From NCBI GenBank assembly GCA_951394045.1, contig OX595995.1:558001-622000 (forward strand): a stretch of 64,000 nucleotides of DNA, read 5' to 3'. Under the pieces are notes generated by a model. That model was not told where the DNA came from. It did not search any database and was given only the letters and a program-made list of their open reading frames with translations. Shown in pieces: positions 1-10,724 of this stretch; position 1 is the first letter of the stretch, and every line of letters begins with the position of its first letter. Both the position numbers and the translations under genes were made by a program. The DNA is from Nitzschia sp. DOCU1. Its lineage: Eukaryota > Bacillariophyta > Bacillariophyceae > Bacillariales > Bacillariaceae.

Positions 1-778
1 GAAAACATTGAGGCAACCGACAGTTCCTCTCGCACGGGCCGCTATATCTTTATCGTTAAGGACGATAATTTTAACGCGTTTCAACAAGAACTCACGAAAT
101 TTTTCCGTGAACAGTTCCCAAGTTTTCTTGGACAAGAGTACCTCACCCACTACGGCCGATACCCCAGTTTGGCTTTCTCAGCGTCACTCACTAAGGACAT
201 GGAGTCGAAAGTCACCACTCTGCGAAAAATGCTCAAGGACTCGAGTACGTCCAGCCGTCCAAGTGGCCCGGCCGCCACGACCGAAGACAATGCATGGAAC
301 CGTCGACCTAAATTGGTATTTGATTTCAGTAGCGTATCCCATCCGGATGGAGGGCCCGCTGACTCTACAGCTGTTATTTCTTCTGGGCATTCAGTTGTGT
401 CTGGGACTCCTTCTGGGACCCATCCTTCCACCTACGATGGACCGTCCGTCCGTTTCTGGGTTGTCGACTACGGGACAATCGGTTCCCAAAAGCATCGCCT
501 CTGGGGATTTATCTACGGTCGTCAGCATGCTCGACACGGTGGTGAGCCGTCAAGAGGAAGCCAACAAGCGCATGATGGACTTTATGGGCAAGCAGACCGA
601 AATGATGACAGCCTTGATTAGTCATGTTATGGGTCCCCCTCCAACTCAACCCTTTGGGTCTCCGGTGCCTCGAGATCTAACTCCAGCCAAGCGTCCTGCC
701 AATGTGCACTCCCCGAAGCCTTCTGCGGATACTGCTATGGATGAAGCCCCGGTGGTACCCGACAATCCTAAAAAATGA
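1..778 (+). pseudogene. LINE ORF1, partial and apparently frameshifted
   Basis: The reading frame starting at base 1 is open from the window edge and gives a plausible protein to about base 450, including ENIEATDSSSRTGRYIFIV near the edge. Downstream, the good coding signal moves to the frame ending at 778, with a coiled-coil-like stretch (MLDTVVSRQEEANKRMMDFM) and a Pro-rich tail. The switch point coincides with three tandem CCGT units at 442-453; removing one unit would join the two frames. No recognisable zinc knuckle is present in the visible part. The stop TGA (776-778) overlaps the ORF2 start ATG (775-777). A programmed shift is an alternative to an indel. Confidence 0.6.
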
Positions 779-3700
779 CTCCGAATCCACACGACACTCA
801 AACCAGGCCACGCTCCCTCCGTCGCATCAAATATCATCCCACTCCCTCTCTCCCACCTCCCACTCCCCGCACGATCCTCCGCAACCGTCAACGCTCTCCT
901 GCCCTCCTACGTTACGAAAACCTTAAATCTAATCATCCTTACGGCCACGATCTTGATGAACTACTGTCGATGGACGACGAAGGCAAGGACCTTATGGCTG
1001 AGGGCCTGGATCGCTGGAAATCACAAGCGATTCGCATTTATTTCCAAAACGTCAATGGCATACGCCTCGGTGATGACGGTGTGGATATCGGTGATTTGTT
1101 CTGCCACATGAGTGAAATTCGAGCCGACGCATTTGCCTTTGCTGAAACGAAGTTGAACACACTCCATCGGTCTACCAAGGAATTGTTCTATCGATACAAA
1201 CGGTCCACCTGGGACCATTGCAAGATCCAATTCGGAGAATCCGAAATCCCATTTCACGGTCCTGACAAGCCAGGCGGATTACTCTTAGGCGTTACAGATT
1301 GCCTCGTTGGCCGTGTCCGTTCACAGTTTAGCGATCCATATGGCCGCTGGTGCAGTATCAGTCTCCTTGGTCGTGACAACAGAGAAGTACATCTCATTGT
1401 GGCCTATCAAGCTGTTCAGGAATCTGGTGATCATGGTGATACGACATATTATGAGCAACAACGTTCCTTACTCCGACAGGCCGGATACCGCGATCCCAAT
1501 CCCCGTGCAATCTTTATTCAGGATCTCTCTGCCTATGTTGAGCGCCTGCGTCAACAAGGCCATGACATAATTCTTATGGGAGATTTCAATGAAGAAACCG
1601 GCGAGAATACCCAAGGCCTACAACGTATTTTGGACGCAGGCCATCTATCGGATTGTCACCTTTACCTTCACGGTCTGCAGGGCGAGACGCCTACATACTC
1701 TCGCGGTGTCAAGCGAGTTGATTATATTTTTGCGTCAGAACGCCTCCTTCCCCATCTAAAAGCCGGTGGCATTGAACCTTTCAATCATCGGATCTTCTCC
1801 GACCACCGCGGCCTCTTTGTTGATCTCCGGCTGCCTGGCATTTTTGATCGCGCCCCGGTTCCCATCGCCAATCCATCACAACGGCATGTTCGTACCGATG
1901 TTCCACCTATCCTCATAAAGTACGTATTTGCTCTCGACGAATACTGCCAGCTCCATCGAGTATATGAACGTGCAAAAAGATTGTTGAACGATGATGATGT
2001 TGATCCTGAACTCGCTGAAACCGTTGAGAAAGACTTACTCCGAGGCATGCTACAAGCGGAACTTAAATGTCGGAATTACCAGCGCCTCCCGTGGACATTA
2101 GAAGTACACACCGCCATGACAAAACTTCACATTCTTAAACGCCATCTGTCACAGATGCGCACTGGGTGGGATATGTCTTCCCAAATCCACCGTCGTCAAG
2201 CCAAACTTCAAAAACCGATTGAGCTCCCAGAGACCTATGAAGATACTGTTAAGGCCATCCGTCGAGTACGTCAGGAATGTCGGCAGGCGGCTCGTCAAGC
2301 GAAAGACAAGAAGGATGCGTACCACCAACTTCGTATCGAGGCCTTGAAAAAGGAGTTTCCCGACAAAGATCCAGCCAAGCTGGAAGCACAATACCTCAAG
2401 GCACAGGAAATGAAGAATATGTACCAGCGCATCCCGTCTGTGAAAACCCGTCAATCCAGCGGCATCACCGTTCTTAAGGTCCCTCGCGATCCTTCTGCTG
2501 ACCCCAAAACTGTCCCACGAGATGACCCCTCTCTTTGGCGCCTCGTCCAAGATCCCTCGGATATAGAAGACACTTTACTGCGGCGGAATTATGCTCATTT
2601 CGGACAGGCACACGGCACGCCTCTGGCTGACCCGAGTGTTGCCGACGCACTGAGTTGGAGCGCCACGTCAGACACCGCAGAGTCAATTCTTGACGGTGAA
2701 TTCAATGTAACTTTGTTAACGTCGGATATCCATGCACAACGGATCCTTCGGGCCTGCCAACGCCGTGTCCCTGAACGGCAACATCGATTAACCCGAGAAG
2801 AAATGATTAAAAAATTCAAACTATGGGACGAACGCACCACGACATCCCCCTCTGGCCGTCATCTGAGTCACTACCATGCTCTATTTCGACCGTCAGGACT
2901 CGATCCGACCACTGATCCAATTCAATTTGAGCGGTTCATGAATGCGCGACGCGAACTTTGGGATGCACACTTTGCAACGTTGAGTTTTGCTGAAAAACGA
3001 GGCTACTGCTTTGATTTATGGAAGAGAGTGGTGACTGCTATGATCGAGAAAGAACCGGGGCAACCTTACCTTCATCGTCTTCGTGTTATTCATCTCTACG
3101 AAGCCACGCTCAATGCTTTCTTTGGGATAAAATTTCGCGATCTCCTACACTACGCTGAAGAGCACGACCTCCTGAATGCTGGTTGCTACGGATCGCGGCC
3201 CGGCCGCCAAGCACTTGACCCAGTCTTTATCGAGATCCTGCAGTATGATTATGTGTTTGCGACTCGGTGGCCTCATCTCAAATTCAACAATGACGCAACC
3301 TCATGTTACGATCGGGTGCTCGCTTACATCACTACCCTCATCGCTCGATCCTTTGGTTTGCAGGCAACGGTGGCACAAGTACAAGGCGATTTTCTCGAAT
3401 TTGCGAAATACTTCATTAAAACTACCCTTGGAGTTTCGGAATCTTCATATTCTCATTCCGGGGATAATCCAGTCTTCGGTAATGGACAAGGCAGCACGTC
3501 TTCTCCCCCTGCCTGGGGATTCACCAGCTCGGTACTTTTTGACGTGTACGATCAATACTGTCACGGTGCTCATTACTCCACGGTGGACTCGGGCAAACAG
3601 TTGAAACTTGGTATGGTGGGATTTGTTGATGATAACAACAACTCGGCGTCAGGTACTCGGGATACGACATTGGATGAGTTAATTGGGAATGCAACCCATG

Positions 3701-6700
3701 ACGCACAACTTTGGCGAGACCTGCTTTACGCAAGCGGGGGCGACCTCGAATTATCCAAATGCTACTATCATCTTCTCTGGATAAATTTCTCGTCGAAAGG
3801 CGCACCGGTTCTTCGCCCTGGCACTTTCGGCCCACCACTCGAAGTCCATGACTCCTCCGGTGTTCGGACACAGATAAAACAGCTCTCGTTTGGCACAGCA
3901 CATAAGATTCTGGGTAGCTTTCAAGCGCCGGTATCCTCACAGAAGTCACAATATCTGGACTTACTGTCCAAGGCCAAGAAATATGCACGCACCCTGGCAT
4001 CTAGTTTTGTCCGATACAGTGAAGCCTGGACGTTCTACTACAACTTCTTCATCCCAAGCATCAGTTATCCTTTGGCTGTGGCACATCTATCCGAATCGCA
4101 GTTGGACGACCTCCAGCGATCCATGGTCTCCGTGACCCTCCAAAAGATGAACTACGTTAGCACCTTCCCTCGCGCCGTGGTGTTTGGACCCAGTCGCTTT
4201 GGCGGCATGTTCTTTCCTGATCTTTGTGTTGAACAGGGCGTTTTGCAGGTAAAAATTCTACTTCGCAATCTTCGAATTTTTGCAAGCCAGGCTGGTGATC
4301 TTGCGATTATCACGTTGGAAAATCTGCAGTATACGGCAGGTGTTGGCCGACCTTTGCTGCAGGACACATCGTACGATATTCCGTACCTGGACGGCTTGTG
4401 GATTAAATCTCTCCGAAGCTTTCTATCCCGAATTGACGGGTCCATTACCATTGCCAACTTTCGCGTTCAACCGTTACAGCGGGAACGCGATGTATATCTG
4501 ATGGATTTTGCCCTCGAAATCCAGTTCTTTACCGATGCTGAGCTATGTGTTATCAATGCATGTCGACTGTATCTTGAGGTACTTACTCTCTCTGATATTG
4601 CTACTGTGGATGGCAAATTTATTCAACCTGAAGTCTATCGGGGGATCCCCGGCATTGATCACTGTCGCTCCCGTCTTCTGGAGCCTCGACAGGATCGTCC
4701 TGCCGATCCCCATTGGGCGAAATGGCGCAAGCTTCTACGCATCTTGGCGGACTCCCAAGGCAAGCTCCACCTCCCCCTGGGGCGATGGTTGCACTCAAAT
4801 GGTTCTCTCCGTCGCGCTTGGCCAGTCCTCTACTCCCCGGCCAACCAGTCCCTTGTTACCTTTGCGGATGGGAAATATCATCATCATACCGTCGTCCGCC
4901 CATCGGTTTTTCAATTAGAGCCCAGTTTTTCATCCGAGTCATGTCCCGACGGTATCCCAGTCCCACACTCCGCCATCCGTGATGGACTGCAGATTCCTGC
5001 CACCTTCCTCGGTCTTACTCCCTCCTCCGTTGTTGCTGAGGCTTCCACTTTTCAAGAGTATATCGATCAACAGGAGCATCATATTTCTTCCCTTCTACAA
5101 CACTGGGAAATCGTGGACGGCGAGATTTATTCCTTTGTTTCCTCTATTACTGACTTATCTGATATTATGCTGGTCACTGATGGTGGAGCAACCGATGAAT
5201 ATGGCGGCTACGGATGGGTTATTGCCAGGATCTCCTCCAAAGCCCGTTTAGCACGTGGTAAAGGGCTCACCTTCGGCCATGATCCAAAATCTTATCGCGC
5301 TGAAAACTATGGCACCAAGGCCGCGAATCTGTTCCTCCAGTTGGGTTTCAAGTTCGTGGGGAAGCCGCTACCTTCCGGCTCCCTTCAGTTTCGCTGCGAC
5401 AATCAAGGCCTCATCAAGAAGCAACTATACGTTCGCTCTTATCGCCTGGCGTTACAACGCGTCGTCCTCGATTCCGAGTGGGATTTGGTGGTCGCTAATC
5501 ATCATCTATTCCAAGCTTATCCCGATCCTCCTTCGATCCAGCACGTCAAAGGTCACCAAGACAACAAGGGAGTACGAGTGTCATCTCTACCATTGGAGGT
5601 TCAGCTGAATATCGAGGCCGACCAGCTTAGCACTGAGGCGATGGAATCCTTCGGCACGCCTTTCCTCGAAGTCCCATTTGATCCACTCACGCGAGCGCAA
5701 CTCACCATTGCCAGACGTACTGTTACCCGACGTATTGAAACCACCCTCCGCACCGCTGCCAGTCTGCCTCCGCTGGTGCAATATTATCGCGAACGACTCG
5801 GTTGGCCCGAAGGTTTCCTGGATTACGTTGATTGGGACTCGTTCAGTCAAGCATCCAAGCGGCATCAGCAGAAGCGGAAATTCCTCACGAAGTTATCATT
5901 CTCCCAGTTGCCCACAGGTGGCCGCCTCCATAAGCGGGATACCAAGTATGATCATCGTTGCCCAAGCTGCCTTGCTGAAAATGAAACCGATGACCACCTC
6001 TTCCAGTGCCCTCATAATACTCGCTCTCAATGGCGCAAGGACCTGATTCTATTTGTTGTTCACAAATTTGATTCCATTCTGGACCCCGATCTTCTACGCC
6101 TCCTCCGCTCTGGCATGCAACTCTACTTCCATCCATCCGGGGACGGTATTTCTTATGACGATTATCCTCCCTCATTCCGTCGAACCATTCGTTACCAAAA
6201 CATCCTAGGCTGGGATCAAATTTTTCGGGGCAAGTTTGCATACACCTGGAGGGAACTCCAACACGACTACTGGCGTCGGATCGGTCATTCTCCCACATCC
6301 TCCGAGGCGTCCTGGTTGACGACTTTGATCAGTATTCTTTTTGAAAAGAGCCACGAACTCTGGCTTCGTCGTAACGAAGACCGACACGGACATGATAGAG
6401 CCACTTCATATCAAGCTGAGAAAGCACAAGTCGAACGCGAATTGCGTCGTCTGTACAATTTGAAGGACAAAGTACAAGTGGAAGATCGCGACCGTTTTTA
6501 TGATACGGTGGATGATCACCTGAGACTTCCTCTGCGCTCCATTCAGAATTGGATTCACATCAACCGTCCACTCATCAAGTATAGCATCAACGAAGCACGC
6601 CTCGAAGCCATCCGCCACACACCCTCGATTGCGATGATATTCCCCAAGGTTCCGACCCCGCCAGCATTTCGGAAGTCTCGCACTGCGCGCCGAAACAGCA

Positions 6701-6870
6701 TCCGCACCCATACCCAATCCACTCAAATCCACACGGCCTACACACATCACCTCTTATCTTCGCGCTCTCCCACCATTCGGACCACATCGTCCCACTCCGG
6801 TCTACCGATCTCGGAAGCAACCCACCTCATCACAACCTTTCTCCCGGATGTCACAACGCAAGCTGTCTGA
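775..6870 (+). CDS. LINE ORF2: endonuclease, reverse transcriptase, RNase H polyprotein
   Basis: This 2031-residue protein carries all catalytic parts of a LINE. An apurinic-type endonuclease (EEP) spans about residues 84-350, with QNVNGI, MGDFNEE (about 267) and SDHRG (about 341). The reverse transcriptase lies near 750-1050, with motif A as NNDATSCYDR (about 836), motif B as GNGQGSTSSPPAW and motif C as FVDD (about 948). RNase H (about 1465-1600) keeps the D-E-D-D set: VTDGG, AEN, CDNQG and GHQDNKG. A CPSC...H...C zinc-knuckle-like motif follows near 1728. The protein would copy the element RNA by target-primed reverse transcription in the nucleus. The ATG overlaps the ORF1 stop (ATGA), suggesting termination-reinitiation. 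Large families with similar RT motifs are known in diatom genomes; I do not assign a named clade. Confidence 0.93.
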   Translation: MTPNPHDTQTRPRSLRRIKYHPTPSLPPPTPRTILRNRQRSPALLRYENLKSNHPYGHDLDELLSMDDEGKDLMAEGLDRWKSQAIRIYFQNVNGIRLGDDGVDIGDLFCHMSEIRADAFAFAETKLNTLHRSTKELFYRYKRSTWDHCKIQFGESEIPFHGPDKPGGLLLGVTDCLVGRVRSQFSDPYGRWCSISLLGRDNREVHLIVAYQAVQESGDHGDTTYYEQQRSLLRQAGYRDPNPRAIFIQDLSAYVERLRQQGHDIILMGDFNEETGENTQGLQRILDAGHLSDCHLYLHGLQGETPTYSRGVKRVDYIFASERLLPHLKAGGIEPFNHRIFSDHRGLFVDLRLPGIFDRAPVPIANPSQRHVRTDVPPILIKYVFALDEYCQLHRVYERAKRLLNDDDVDPELAETVEKDLLRGMLQAELKCRNYQRLPWTLEVHTAMTKLHILKRHLSQMRTGWDMSSQIHRRQAKLQKPIELPETYEDTVKAIRRVRQECRQAARQAKDKKDAYHQLRIEALKKEFPDKDPAKLEAQYLKAQEMKNMYQRIPSVKTRQSSGITVLKVPRDPSADPKTVPRDDPSLWRLVQDPSDIEDTLLRRNYAHFGQAHGTPLADPSVADALSWSATSDTAESILDGEFNVTLLTSDIHAQRILRACQRRVPERQHRLTREEMIKKFKLWDERTTTSPSGRHLSHYHALFRPSGLDPTTDPIQFERFMNARRELWDAHFATLSFAEKRGYCFDLWKRVVTAMIEKEPGQPYLHRLRVIHLYEATLNAFFGIKFRDLLHYAEEHDLLNAGCYGSRPGRQALDPVFIEILQYDYVFATRWPHLKFNNDATSCYDRVLAYITTLIARSFGLQATVAQVQGDFLEFAKYFIKTTLGVSESSYSHSGDNPVFGNGQGSTSSPPAWGFTSSVLFDVYDQYCHGAHYSTVDSGKQLKLGMVGFVDDNNNSASGTRDTTLDELIGNATHDAQLWRDLLYASGGDLELSKCYYHLLWINFSSKGAPVLRPGTFGPPLEVHDSSGVRTQIKQLSFGTAHKILGSFQAPVSSQKSQYLDLLSKAKKYARTLASSFVRYSEAWTFYYNFFIPSISYPLAVAHLSESQLDDLQRSMVSVTLQKMNYVSTFPRAVVFGPSRFGGMFFPDLCVEQGVLQVKILLRNLRIFASQAGDLAIITLENLQYTAGVGRPLLQDTSYDIPYLDGLWIKSLRSFLSRIDGSITIANFRVQPLQRERDVYLMDFALEIQFFTDAELCVINACRLYLEVLTLSDIATVDGKFIQPEVYRGIPGIDHCRSRLLEPRQDRPADPHWAKWRKLLRILADSQGKLHLPLGRWLHSNGSLRRAWPVLYSPANQSLVTFADGKYHHHTVVRPSVFQLEPSFSSESCPDGIPVPHSAIRDGLQIPATFLGLTPSSVVAEASTFQEYIDQQEHHISSLLQHWEIVDGEIYSFVSSITDLSDIMLVTDGGATDEYGGYGWVIARISSKARLARGKGLTFGHDPKSYRAENYGTKAANLFLQLGFKFVGKPLPSGSLQFRCDNQGLIKKQLYVRSYRLALQRVVLDSEWDLVVANHHLFQAYPDPPSIQHVKGHQDNKGVRVSSLPLEVQLNIEADQLSTEAMESFGTPFLEVPFDPLTRAQLTIARRTVTRRIETTLRTAASLPPLVQYYRERLGWPEGFLDYVDWDSFSQASKRHQQKRKFLTKLSFSQLPTGGRLHKRDTKYDHRCPSCLAENETDDHLFQCPHNTRSQWRKDLILFVVHKFDSILDPDLLRLLRSGMQLYFHPSGDGISYDDYPPSFRRTIRYQNILGWDQIFRGKFAYTWRELQHDYWRRIGHSPTSSEASWLTTLISILFEKSHELWLRRNEDRHGHDRATSYQAEKAQVERELRRLYNLKDKVQVEDRDRFYDTVDDHLRLPLRSIQNWIHINRPLIKYSINEARLEAIRHTPSIAMIFPKVPTPPAFRKSRTARRNSIRTHTQSTQIHTAYTHHLLSSRSPTIRTTSSHSGLPISEATHLITTFLPDVTTQAV

Positions 6871-7209
6871 GTTCTGGCCGGATCATCCCGGCTAGTACAC
6901 CTCATTTTCCTACTTTGGGTCGCCCCTGGCCGCCCGAGTGAGTCTACTACTGTTCTTACCAGTTATGGTGAGGGAGTACGGTGATAGCTATAAAATAAGA
7001 AAGTTGTTTGTTTGTTAGTATGTTCAATACAATAAAAAATTCCAGAAGGGCGTTTCAAGAGATATAAAGGGAATACGCCATTCGTAGAGTTACGACATTG
7101 ATATGCGACGGTTATGGATCTTTTGTATTTCCTTCTATTGTATCACACAAGCAGATCCACTCGATTGTTATCGGCGTGCATCCCACTCTTGTTCCGTATC
7201 CAATATCAA
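6871..7209. other. LINE 3' tail and spacer
   Basis: No gene is seen. 6871-7039 is probably LINE 3' UTR; the remainder is unremarkable AT-rich spacer. Confidence 0.5.
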
Positions 7210-7401
7210 CTAAGGACCTGGGGGACCCGTAGAACCACCATTGGCCACAGATGTCACTTGGACGCAATAGGTAGTTCCAGGTATCAAATCCGTCGCCTGA
7301 GCTCGCGTTTTCTTGCCCGACGGACCTTGAACGGCGACCCGCGCCGAAGACATGTTAGACCATTGGGCTTGAATTGGTTTCCATAAGAAGAACTGGAACA
7401 T
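7210..7401 (-). pseudogene. Fibronectin type III-like C-terminal fragment
   Basis: A short minus-strand frame contains SSARVAVQGPSG, then TDLIPGTTYCVQVTSVANGG and a stop. This matches the second half of a fibronectin III domain: the L-x-PGTxYxVxV strand followed by an N-x-G turn. The frame is closed upstream by a stop near 7420 unless an intron joins it to an earlier exon, and no such exon is evident up to 7776. I read it as the last exon of a decayed or truncated gene beside the LINE. A real terminal exon with very short upstream exons is possible. Confidence 0.35.
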
Positions 7402-7776
7402 ATGGGCTTGAATTCGACATCAATAGTCGCCTACAGAGAAAATGTTGGAGGGGGAATCAATCAATGCATTATCGTCGACGGCAATCCGGAAAGTAGACGA
7501 CCAGTAGCCCCCATTGTATTACTGTAGTATAAGCCAGGGGCTCGCGGTTAACGGCCCTTGGCTGATGCTGCTGTAGTAAAAGTAAAGCAATATATTCAAT
7601 GGGTCCTTGTAGCTAGCGAAGGGTGCAATTCTAATCATTACTACATCAGGTATGCGCATGAGGATATCGCTAATAATCTATTGTTTTATTGAGAAGGAGG
7701 TTTTGGTTTGGCTATTGGGCGCGGCAGCCTCCCACGGCGCATCATCATACGTCACCGTCATTGTCAAAGACATTAT
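7402..7776. other. Spacer without recognised gene
   Basis: No coding frame or RNA gene was recognised. It probably includes the 3' UTR of the oxidoreductase gene that ends at 7777 on the minus strand. Confidence 0.4.
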
Positions 7777-9332
7777 TTACTTGAGTTGCTTTTGCAAGAC
7801 GGGAACGAGGTACTCGGCAACCTTGAGAGTTTCAACGGCAACACCAATTGTGGCAACTCCCTCCGCCGGCTTTCCGTCCACTGTGTGCTTGGCGACTCGC
7901 TCCTTGACGGTAATGTAGTCAGGGTCTTGCGTGAAGAAGTACGGCATGGCAGTGGGGTACTTTGCTTGCAATTCCTTGACGTGTTTCTTGTCTTCTTCGT
8001 CGGGCATGTAATAGCGGAAGACTTCCTCGCCCTTGGCGTCTGTGACAGTAGCATACGAGTCTGTTCCACCACATCGGTCGGCTTGGACACTAACTTCCTT
8101 TCCAGTCTTGGTCTTGATGGTGAACTTGATCTTGTCAAAGTCCGTAAAGTCCTTTCCGGAAGGTCCCTTCAATGTTTGCATGGACGAGAATTCCTTGTCG
8201 GCGATGACTTCAGCGATATTGTCGACGGTAACGTCATAGAAAGAAACCAACAGGGCAAGTTCGTGGATGGCCATGTTCTTCAACATACCCTCGGCATTTC
8301 GCTCAAAGCATTCTCCCAAGGACTCGGGGGTGTTTTCGTAGGCATTGTTGGAGACAAAGGTGACGTGCGAGTTGGGGACAGTGGCAGCGAATTCCCGAGT
8401 CTTGCGGACGTACTTGCATACGTTCTTATTGTATCCCATCAAGACTTCCACACCCGCAGCGGCGGCCTCATTCTTCATTTGCTCGAGCTCGGCCACGGTC
8501 GGAGCTCCAGGCTTTTCCAGGTAAATGCACTTGGCACCGTGGGCGATGCATTCAGTCAACAGGCGCGGATTGTCAGCGGTACGTCCAGAGATCAAAGCAA
8601 GGCGGGGAGCTTCGGGAGGGGGGAGATCGTCCATGGACACGGTAAACGTGGTGCCATACTTGGCTTGGGTCTCGTCCTGCCAGGACTTGAAATCTTGACC
8701 AGCAGGGGAGTCGGCTCCAGCTCCCAAGAACCAGGGCTCGACGATGTAGTCCAGAGAAGCACTGGGGCACCTGAAATCGGAAGTAGTGATTCAAGTAGTA
8801 GTATTAATAATAATAAAGAAAGAAAGAGTTGTGTCAGAAAGGGGTTGCAAAGTTCAGGATAACAGGAATACAACATATTGTCGAGATTGGAGGCAGAACA
8901 CAAATTCCGTCGACACGTGGAAGTCACGTAGAAAATGGTACTGGCACCACTGTGAAGATATTTTTGTCATTTTGTGACCGAGGAACCTGCTTCGGATTGA
9001 TAACACCCCTGGTAACGAAGACGAAGACGAGCCAATGGTAGCTTGTCCCCCCTCTTGGAGACGTTTCACTTCACATGGAGAAGATCGGAATACTAAACTT
9101 ACTTGTCTTCGAGCATTTGAACGGCGTGGTACCATCCCATACCACGGTTCGGGGCTCCACAGCCGACCAAAATTACTTCGGCTTGTCCCTCCTTCGCGAA
9201 CATGACGGGAGATCCCCCAAACGCACGAGAGAAGGTACGAGCAGCCCCGCCATTGTTGAAGGCAAAGGCAGAGACCCGTCGAGCAGCAAGGGAAGTGAAC
9301 ATGATTGTGCTTGTTGAGAGTTGGAGCTTCAT
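7777..9332 (-). CDS. Gfo/Idh/MocA-family NAD(P)-dependent oxidoreductase, possibly plastid-targeted
   Basis: Two exons, complement(9103..9332) and complement(7777..8770), join in frame across a 332-nt intron (donor GTAAGT at 9102, acceptor TTTCAG at 8771), giving about 407 aa. The first exon carries the Rossmann motif VILVGCGAPNRGMGWYH. The second has the family signature IYLEKPGAPTVAEL, with the EKP lysine typical of these dehydrogenases, and GYNKNVCKYV. The family oxidises or reduces sugars, inositols or related metabolites; the substrate cannot be told from sequence. The N-terminus MKLQLSTSTIMFTSLAARR is followed by VSAFAF, resembling the diatom ASAFAP plastid-import motif, but the hydrophobic stretch is weak and mitochondrial targeting is an alternative. 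Start chosen at the first ATG of the leader. Confidence 0.85.
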
Positions 9333-10724
9333 TATGGGATAAATCTTGCGGACGACACGAGGAGGAATTGAAGCAGCTTGCCTTTTTTGTGAAAGGTCGT
9401 ACGTAAGCCGATAGAAATGAGTGGGAAATCTGATTTTATGGGGAAGTTGGATCTGCCGCACCTTTTTGCTGGGTTCTCATGCTTCTGCCGGATCCATTCG
9501 GGTTCGGGCACTGTGACCCGGCGGCGAACCCTGTATAATGCAGTAGTCAGGATACAGAGGCGAACCCAAGGAATGATGGATGGCAGATGGCCCGTTGATG
9601 GTTCGTATCTTCCGCCAAATCAAGGTTTGGAGAAGAAAATCCTTATCCTTGCTTCCCGAAGCGGACGAAGTGCCGATCTCGATCGAAGGGACAACTATTG
9701 CTGCTGGAATTACCGATAAATAGTCGGAGACCTTTCATCGCAAGACTGAAAGATGCTTGCGACAAATGAGCGAAGAAAGAAGCTTTCTCCTTCGTCGGAG
9801 GCACGAGCATTGCCGATACTCCACCCATGAACTGTCAAGTGCCGAAGAAATCATGTGGCGTCGTGCATCGTCGTCATTTCATGATTGGCAATCGATCGAC
9901 GCCTTGATTGGTTCGCATGGAAAGTCGTATTTGTCGTCGCTGCAATCATCTGACTTGAAGTGGCATATCAGGGGTACAACTTGATGGCGGCATTACATTC
10001 ATTCATTGATCCACCAACTTATTGGTACTGAATGCTGTCGGTCAGGGTTGGGGGGAATCTGGTCGCCTCTTTCTACGAGCCGTATTTCGATCAACGACGA
10101 TTATTTCTTGTTCTTGCAGGATGATTTTGTCTAAACTGCATTTGCTTCTTGCTCCTGGTGGTGATGATACAGATAGATACAGAGACAGCAATCAGCCATC
10201 AAACTAGGTCCACCAATAACGTCGTTTCCATAGGAAAGACGACTTTTGCGCATATGGATGAGCATTATTGTTGGTTGACGCTGTGCAATTATGATTATCA
10301 TTGCGGGACTATGTTTCAATTTTTGCAGTCCAGTCGCAAGTGGAGAAAATGCTTCCAATGTCATGCTAGCATGGTTGGCTAAAGTACCGGCGTGTGGTTG
10401 GCCACAGGAGGCTACCGTTCCAAATGCGAAGGTCTATGTCGGTACACTAGGGGTAAATAGCCCAGTTTGCGTGGATCCCTTGCATGTCGACCGTCCTGGT
10501 GACTGCAATGTCATCTTCGTAATTCCGTGCCGGAATGTCTGACTCAAAACAATGGGGAAACGTTTCTCTTTGCTGCGTTTAACTACTACTAGTTATACTA
10601 TATAAAAATAGAGCGCACCTCACAGCGTGTTCATCGATATCTCTTACTAGTCGCAGTGCATTTCGTACGTACGTTTGCCTTTGTGCGAAGCTCGTCCAAG
10701 TGCAACGATTGGTCTAGACTCCAT
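9333..10724. other. 1.4-kb intergenic region
   Basis: No convincing gene is seen. There are only short unconserved-looking frames on both strands. A TATA-rich stretch (tatactatataaaaatag) occurs at about 10595-10612 beside a CTACTAGT motif; no associated gene is evident. Confidence 0.4.

Larger units (their letters stand above)
1..7039 (+). mobile_element. Non-LTR (LINE-type) retrotransposon, 5' end outside window
   Basis: The element holds the end of a first ORF, a complete endonuclease-RT-RNase H second ORF, and a short 3' untranslated tail. The tail is AT-rich (6990-7039) and ends in an A-rich stretch around 7031-7039, which I take as the likely 3' end. No LTR is seen. The exact boundary and any target-site duplication cannot be fixed, because the 5' end lies before base 1. 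ORF2 is intact over 6 kb, so the copy is young or still under selection, although ORF1 appears frameshifted. Confidence 0.85.
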
